From the NCBI GenBank assembly GCA_946480545.1, contig CAMLKY010000026.1, positions 1-11,451 on the forward strand: DNA of 11,451 nucleotides, written 5' to 3'. Both the position numbers and the translations under genes were made by a program. The stretch is from an uncultured Acidobacteriota bacterium (GTDB lineage Bacteria; Acidobacteriota; Blastocatellia; Pyrinomonadales; Pyrinomonadaceae). The notes below the pieces were generated by a model that made no database searches, was not told the origin of the DNA, and saw only the letters and a list, made by a program, of their open reading frames with translations. Of the stretch, positions 7,288-11,451 are shown one piece after another (the first letter of the stretch is position 1; each line of letters starts with the position of its first letter).

Positions 7288-9255
7288 CTAGAACCTGCGT
7301 CTGAATCTGATCTCGAAACTAAAGTTGTCACGGTTCCTCGTGACGTTGCTCAAGCTGCGCTGCTCGTACTGAGCAACGAACGACAATTTGTTAGAAACCC
7401 TGTACTCAAGAGCCAGCACCTGATTCTGGTCTTGCGATAAGTTCGTCGAATACGTGACCCGCAGGTTGTTGTTGATCTGCCGGCCGACCGTCAGCCTCGC
7501 TCCGGGATTCGAGCGTTGGCCCGAGATGATCGGATCGATCTCGAAAACGTTCAGTCCGAACAACCGGTCCGTCGCCCGCCGAGCCGGCTCATTGATGATC
7601 GTGTCCGCAATTATCTCGGCCGCCGTGTTGATCCCAGATTGCGCAAGCGTCGGGATGCCCGATTCGGTATTCGAAAGATTTCCGGTCGTGATAAGCGAGA
7701 TAACATCGGCCTGTGGCAGCGCCGGACTCGAACGAACAGTCGCAGTGAGCAGCTCGGTGTCGGTCAGGGGCCCTGACAGGTTCACGAAGATCTGATAGCC
7801 CGCGATCTCCGACTCGGCCTGCAGGTTTATTATCGGCTCGATCGCCGTGTCGGGCGGGAACTCGAGCACGCCGCGCTGCACGATATAGCGGTCGCGTCTG
7901 AAGAACACCGTACCGCTGTTCGCGGTAATGCGTCCCGAAATCTGCGGATTCTCGGTGGTGCCCGTCAGCCGAAGCGAGACGGACGCTGTGAGATCGGCGA
8001 TGTTGTTTCGAACGACGAGAGCATCGCGCCCTTCGATCGTAAGATCGAACCGCGGGGCCCTTATCGTCGAAGTCCCTGATGTGAGTGAATTGTCACCGCG
8101 TCCGCCGACAATATTTGCGAGCTCGATATCCTCAGTATAAAGACTTCGCCGAGCGAGGATGCGTCCGGCAATCTGAACGCTCAGGACATCGCTCCGCTGC
8201 CCGCGCCGGCCCGTCACCTCGAGCCGGGCGTCGCCGGTAGTTATGAAATCTTCAGGAAGCGGGACCGTCACGTTGGTTCCATCGAGAGCCACGCGGAAAG
8301 AATCTACACGCAGTCCTTCGCCGAACAACGCTCCGCCCGACGCCGTGAATGCTCCTCCGCCAAGATAACCGCGGATGCCCGCAAGCTGAGCCTGGTCCGA
8401 AGAGAAAAGGATCTGACCGGTGAGCCGATCAAAACTCAAGCGGCTCGATCCAATAAACGCCGCGACCGCCGCGTTCTCAAGCGTCGCCGTCCCGGATACG
8501 CGAGCTGTCCGGTTGACGCCTGCGAGACGGATCGAAACATTCGCAAACCCGGCGAAGAATGTATCGGTCGCCGCGATCTGCGGGAACGCATTCAGGAGGC
8601 TGAGATTTACGCGGCCATCTACCGAGAAGTTGTTCACGCCATCCTCGGTGAGGGCCTTGGTGCCGGCGATAACGACGTTCGATCCGCCGCCGGCAAACCT
8701 CGCCGACTCGAATGTGATCTCTCGCGGGTTGAATCGGACCACGACTGGTTCCGTCGCGACGAGCGGTGTGTCCTGGATCTGTAATGCAAGCTGGCTGAAC
8801 TGTGCGGTGCCGGTAAGCGCTTCGGTGCTGAAGTTGAGGTTCCCCTGATCGTCACGTCGTGCCAGGTTGCCGCCAAACTCGACCCGGCCGGTGCCGGTGC
8901 CGCCGATCGATATTCCCCTGAGTTGCGGCACCAGAGCGAAGAACGGACCGAGTGGACTTTGGTTGAACTCGGTGGCGACGCGGAACGGCATGTTATCGTC
9001 ACCGAAGTTAACGCTCGCGTTTATCACCTGCGGTCGCCCGTCGAGGGTCGCCGTCAGATCCGCGTTCAGCACCTGATTCGATGTATTGCCCTGGAATGTT
9101 ACCTGTCCGAACGGATTGTCGTTGACTACGACGTCCCGGGCCGTGCCGTTGAAATTGATGTTGTAGGACCGCGGCACATCGTAGCGGCCGGTGGCGGTGG
9201 CAGTGAAATCGACGTTGCCCGTGAGCGTCGGAAAACTCGCGTTCTGTGAAGCCAT
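7288..9255 (-). CDS. tamB: TamB-like translocation/assembly protein, C-terminal part (downstream of frame break)
   Basis: These 655 codons continue the protein of the upstream fragment in a different frame. The sequence is beta-rich, Gly/Asn/Thr-rich and free of cysteine, as expected of the long lipid-transfer-like bridge proteins. The C-terminal DUF490/TamB domain (about residues 370-655) shows the family pattern: 'SGTVFFRRDRYIV', 'GVLEFPP', 'SSPALPQADVISLITTG', then 'GARLTVGRQINNNLRVTYST' and terminal strands ending in RFRRRF with a final Phe. In TamB this domain faces the outer membrane, near its Omp85 partner, which is the next gene. ATG 9255 is only the first Met after the break; no Shine-Dalgarno sequence precedes it, so independent translation is doubtful. 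The frame is intact over its full length, arguing for a recent indel or a sequence error rather than an old pseudogene. Confidence 0.88.
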   Translation of the reverse strand: MASQNASFPTLTGNVDFTATATGRYDVPRSYNINFNGTARDVVVNDNPFGQVTFQGNTSNQVLNADLTATLDGRPQVINASVNFGDDNMPFRVATEFNQSPLGPFFALVPQLRGISIGGTGTGRVEFGGNLARRDDQGNLNFSTEALTGTAQFSQLALQIQDTPLVATEPVVVRFNPREITFESARFAGGGSNVVIAGTKALTEDGVNNFSVDGRVNLSLLNAFPQIAATDTFFAGFANVSIRLAGVNRTARVSGTATLENAAVAAFIGSSRLSFDRLTGQILFSSDQAQLAGIRGYLGGGAFTASGGALFGEGLRVDSFRVALDGTNVTVPLPEDFITTGDARLEVTGRRGQRSDVLSVQIAGRILARRSLYTEDIELANIVGGRGDNSLTSGTSTIRAPRFDLTIEGRDALVVRNNIADLTASVSLRLTGTTENPQISGRITANSGTVFFRRDRYIVQRGVLEFPPDTAIEPIINLQAESEIAGYQIFVNLSGPLTDTELLTATVRSSPALPQADVISLITTGNLSNTESGIPTLAQSGINTAAEIIADTIINEPARRATDRLFGLNVFEIDPIISGQRSNPGARLTVGRQINNNLRVTYSTNLSQDQNQVLALEYRVSNKLSFVAQYEQRSLSNVTRNRDNFSFEIRFRRRF

Positions 9256-11451
9256 TGCGTATGGCGGCGAGCAGGAAATTTCGTCCCTCGAGATTCAGGT
9301 TGAAGGCGGTGTCGGCCCGATCATATGTGCCGGTCGCCTTTATGAAGCCGTCCGCCGAGCGGATCTCCAGGTTTTGAAGATCGACCACGGTTCCCCGGAA
9401 TTGCGCCTTCGCGGTAAACGCCTCGAATGACTGCCCGGACACGGAACCCGCGGTCGACGACAGATCGATCTCGCCGTTCGCATTGTTCGGCAAACCGGTG
9501 ATGTTCACCGATCCGGAAGTCTGTGCGTTGAAGTCGCGAATACTGGCCGGCAGATACCTTTCGAGTGGCAAAGCCGCAATCAGATTGGCCGCATCGATAT
9601 TCGTAAGCGTCGCCTGAATGCTGGTGTTGTTGGTTCCACCCTTTGGCACGCTCAGATTGAAGGCGATCGTGCCGCCGTCAGCCTCGCGCAAGTTGCCGTT
9701 CCGGATCTCGGTTCCGACCGGCGAGATGAAGAGGTCGGCGGTGAGCGAGCCGAGATTGCGTCCGCTCAACGCGATCTGGTCGAGTGACGCGCGGCCGTCT
9801 AATGTCGGATCGCTCAGGTTACCGGTCACGCGAGCGTTGAATGTCAGATTTCCGGCGACACTCACCGAGAGCGAGTCCATCTGGTTCTCAAGCTCCGGAG
9901 AGATCCCAAAGACACGGATCAGCCGATCGATCTCGTTCGCATCACGCGAATTGACCGCGATGTTCAGATCCGAATCACTCGCCCTTAGATCGAAGCGTCC
10001 GGTGGCGTTCAACTCGCTGTTGGGTGTGTTGAGACGGGCGACATCGACATTAAAAAGTCCGTTAGTCGCGACGAGTTCCACGCGTCCGGTCACGGGAACT
10101 AGCCCGCTGTCGGCATTACCCGCGCTCGCCGTTATGTCCGCCTGAACAGTGCCGCTCACTGTCCTGAAGTCTCTGCCGTTGAATCGCAGATCGACCGTGC
10201 CGGATGTTTGCCCTACAAGCGGGATGACCCGACCGCCCTGAAGCGATGCGAGCTTCGAAAGGTCGAGGTTTGTAAAGCTGGCCGTTAGATTCGACTGTGC
10301 TCGACTGTTGAAAGCAAGCGTCGCATTTCCATCAAGCCGACCTTCCATCACCGCTGCAGAAAGATTATTCAACTCCGCGCGGTCGTTATTCACATTAACG
10401 CTTGCGGTCGCGGCGCCGAGCGGTACGTTTCCGATTATTCCGCTACCTATGCTCATGTCCGCGGTAACGCGATAACGGCCCGAGGGCTCGACGATAAAGA
10501 CCGGCTTAGCGATTCTAACGCTCTCGAGCCGGCCGCCGTCGGGCAGTGCACCCGTCGGGCTCAATGAGACTGTCCCGGCATCGACGTCATCCGAGCGGCC
10601 TTCGATCGTTCCCTGGCGAATGGTCAAACGCACGCCGCCGATATTGAGACTGCCGAGCGATGCGGCGTTCGTGTCGACGCGGGCGATACGAACATTGTCC
10701 GAGTAAACGATCGTCTGGGCCTGTGTGTCGCGGATCTCGATGAGCGGGGTCTCAACGCCTGTGATCGTCGCACCGCCGCCTTCGACCCGCTCCGCCCTCA
10801 CACCTCGGAGATCGAGGTCCGTCGAGTTCGGCAGGTCGGTGAGCGCAAATTTATCGGCTCGCAGATTTCGTACGCGATTACCTTTTACCGTAGCTGACGC
10901 GGCCGTGACGCTATCGAGATCGACATTGGTTCGCGGGCCTTCATCCTTAACCCTCAGATTTCGTCCATTGAGTCCTTGAAGCTGGTAATCTCTTGTGTTC
11001 AGGGCTGCCGCCCGTGCCGATGGAGCTGAAACATTGGTAACACCGTTGCGGTACGAGATCCGGAGATCGGTCGCGTAAAGACGCTCAAGCTCAGCGGCAG
11101 CGACCGAGAATGTTTGAGCCTGCCCGTTCTGTGCCAGTGCAGTCAGCTCGCGATCCTTGAATTCCGCGACAGCATCGGAAAGAAACAGGCCGCCAAGTGT
11201 CAGCGCCCGCGACTTCGCCGCGGCCGCCTGAAGATCGCCGAACCACCGAAAGTCTGTCCCCGATCCCCGAACGTTTCCGGTCATCCTCAGAAAGTCGATT
11301 CGAAAATCTTCAAATGTCAGCAGCTCCGCCACCGCGGTGCCATTCGCTTCGTAATTCGAGTTCGTGCCTTCGACGGTTGCAGCGACATTGAGTGCTCGCA
11401 GATAGATACCGTCGGCGGTCAAAGCATCCGAATCGACAGTGCCCTCGATCC
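9008..11451 (-). CDS. tamB: TamB-like protein, upstream part (5' end outside window; frame broken near 9250-9285)
   Basis: The frame is open from the right edge (first full codon at 11449). It encodes about 730 residues of repetitive beta-strand sequence (alternating hydrophobic residues, many Asn, Gly, Thr and Asp, no Cys), typical of the beta-groove region of TamB/AsmA-like proteins. The N-terminal membrane anchor lies outside the window. TTG at 11422 is not a real start because coding character continues past it to the edge. Matching protein ends at about NFLLAAIR (near 9257). The last 80 or so residues before the stop at 9008 are an out-of-frame reading, rich in Arg, His and Cys (for example HCHRHRPLRC), of DNA that codes for the continuing TamB in the neighbouring frame. 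The true protein is thus the fusion of this fragment with the one at 7288-9255, over 1380 residues plus the missing N-terminus. Confidence 0.85.
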   Translation of the reverse strand, partial: IEGTVDSDALTADGIYLRALNVAATVEGTNSNYEANGTAVAELLTFEDFRIDFLRMTGNVRGSGTDFRWFGDLQAAAAKSRALTLGGLFLSDAVAEFKDRELTALAQNGQAQTFSVAAAELERLYATDLRISYRNGVTNVSAPSARAAALNTRDYQLQGLNGRNLRVKDEGPRTNVDLDSVTAASATVKGNRVRNLRADKFALTDLPNSTDLDLRGVRAERVEGGGATITGVETPLIEIRDTQAQTIVYSDNVRIARVDTNAASLGSLNIGGVRLTIRQGTIEGRSDDVDAGTVSLSPTGALPDGGRLESVRIAKPVFIVEPSGRYRVTADMSIGSGIIGNVPLGAATASVNVNNDRAELNNLSAAVMEGRLDGNATLAFNSRAQSNLTASFTNLDLSKLASLQGGRVIPLVGQTSGTVDLRFNGRDFRTVSGTVQADITASAGNADSGLVPVTGRVELVATNGLFNVDVARLNTPNSELNATGRFDLRASDSDLNIAVNSRDANEIDRLIRVFGISPELENQMDSLSVSVAGNLTFNARVTGNLSDPTLDGRASLDQIALSGRNLGSLTADLFISPVGTEIRNGNLREADGGTIAFNLSVPKGGTNNTSIQATLTNIDAANLIAALPLERYLPASIRDFNAQTSGSVNITGLPNNANGEIDLSSTAGSVSGQSFEAFTAKAQFRGTVVDLQNLEIRSADGFIKATGTYDRADTAFNLNLEGRNFLLAAIRNGFTEREFSDAHGQRRFHCHRHRPLRCAAVLQHQFQRHGPGRRSQRQSVRTGNIPGQYIESGAERGSDGDPRRATAGDKRER
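9245..9285 (-). other. Frame break in tamB (one extra base or two missing bases)
   Basis: Upstream codons end ...CTC GCC GCC ATA CGC (LAAIR), and the downstream TamB frame resumes as ATG GCT TCA CAG AAC GCG AGT (MASQNAS). Skipping one base restores a continuous protein such as LAAI-AMASQNASFPTLTG. No homopolymer longer than three lies in the segment and no known +1 shift site (such as CUU-UGA or UCC-UGA) is present, so programmed frameshifting looks unlikely. Confidence 0.75.

Noticed and set aside
7242..7331. Omp85 start at GTG 7331, overlapping the end of tamB
   Set aside because: It would place about 30 polar residues before the later start and bury the signal peptide about 50 residues in. 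ATG 7241 with GGAGAGGA, or GTG 7181, fits better.
9008..9250. The C-terminal 80 residues of the upstream tamB frame as a genuine protein end
   Set aside because: The stretch is Arg/His/Cys-rich and unlike the rest of the protein, while the overlapping frame gives perfect TamB-type beta sequence. It is an out-of-frame read.
9245..9285. Programmed ribosomal frameshifting in tamB
   Set aside because: No slippery run, no slow or stop codon at the shift point, and the upstream frame stays open for another 250 bases. Nothing resembles known +1 recoding sites.
11420..11422. TTG as the start of the tamB fragment
   Set aside because: The same frame stays open to the window edge with TamB-like residues (EGTVDSDA) immediately upstream, so the gene is cut by the window.
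1..11451. Mobile elements, CRISPR, tRNA/rRNA or phage/defence genes
   Set aside because: I found no transposase-like frames, evenly spaced repeats, cloverleaf sequence or defence motifs. All large frames belong to housekeeping-type envelope and signalling families.

Overview
The window looks like chromosomal DNA of a diderm bacterium, most probably an acidobacterium (Acidobacteriota, possibly Blastocatellia-like). The main pointer is a secreted von Willebrand A protein of the 'VWFA-related acidobacterial' type. The Omp85 and TamB genes require an outer membrane. This placement is inferred from protein families, not from a marker gene. No RNA genes, CRISPR arrays, insertion sequences or other mobile elements are visible, and coding density is very high.

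Layout: (1) bases 1-89 carry the last 28 codons of a + strand gene ending in a strongly acidic tail. (2) A convergent VWA-domain secreted protein lies on the - strand at 96-1091, only 6 bases from that stop. (3) A 185-base divergent intergenic region (1092-1276) separates it from a + strand membrane protein of 851 residues with HD-GYP, GAF and GGDEF domains (1277-3832). (4) A long-stem intrinsic terminator at 3867-3925 closes this gene. Its T-run overlaps the stop codon of the convergent next gene. (5) The rest of the window is one - strand transcription unit reading right to left: a tamB-like gene running off the right edge, then a large Omp85 (BamA/TamA-like) gene 46 bases downstream.

Functionally, the right two thirds encode an envelope-assembly or transport pair. 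TamB-like proteins form long beta-rich periplasm-spanning bridges, and Omp85 proteins are outer-membrane barrels with periplasmic POTRA domains. The HD-GYP/GGDEF protein is a cyclic-di-GMP enzyme with both the synthetic and the degradative motifs intact. The VWA protein is exported and has a complete metal-binding MIDAS motif. No link between the c-di-GMP gene and the envelope genes is visible beyond adjacency.

The points most worth a second look are: a +1 frame disruption that splits tamB near 9250-9285; an Omp85 protein that I read as having seven POTRA domains; an EF-hand-like acidic loop bracketed by two cysteines inside the fourth POTRA; and the convergent terminator region, where three copies of one six-base element allow alternative pairings. 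I do not see a clearly new multi-gene system.
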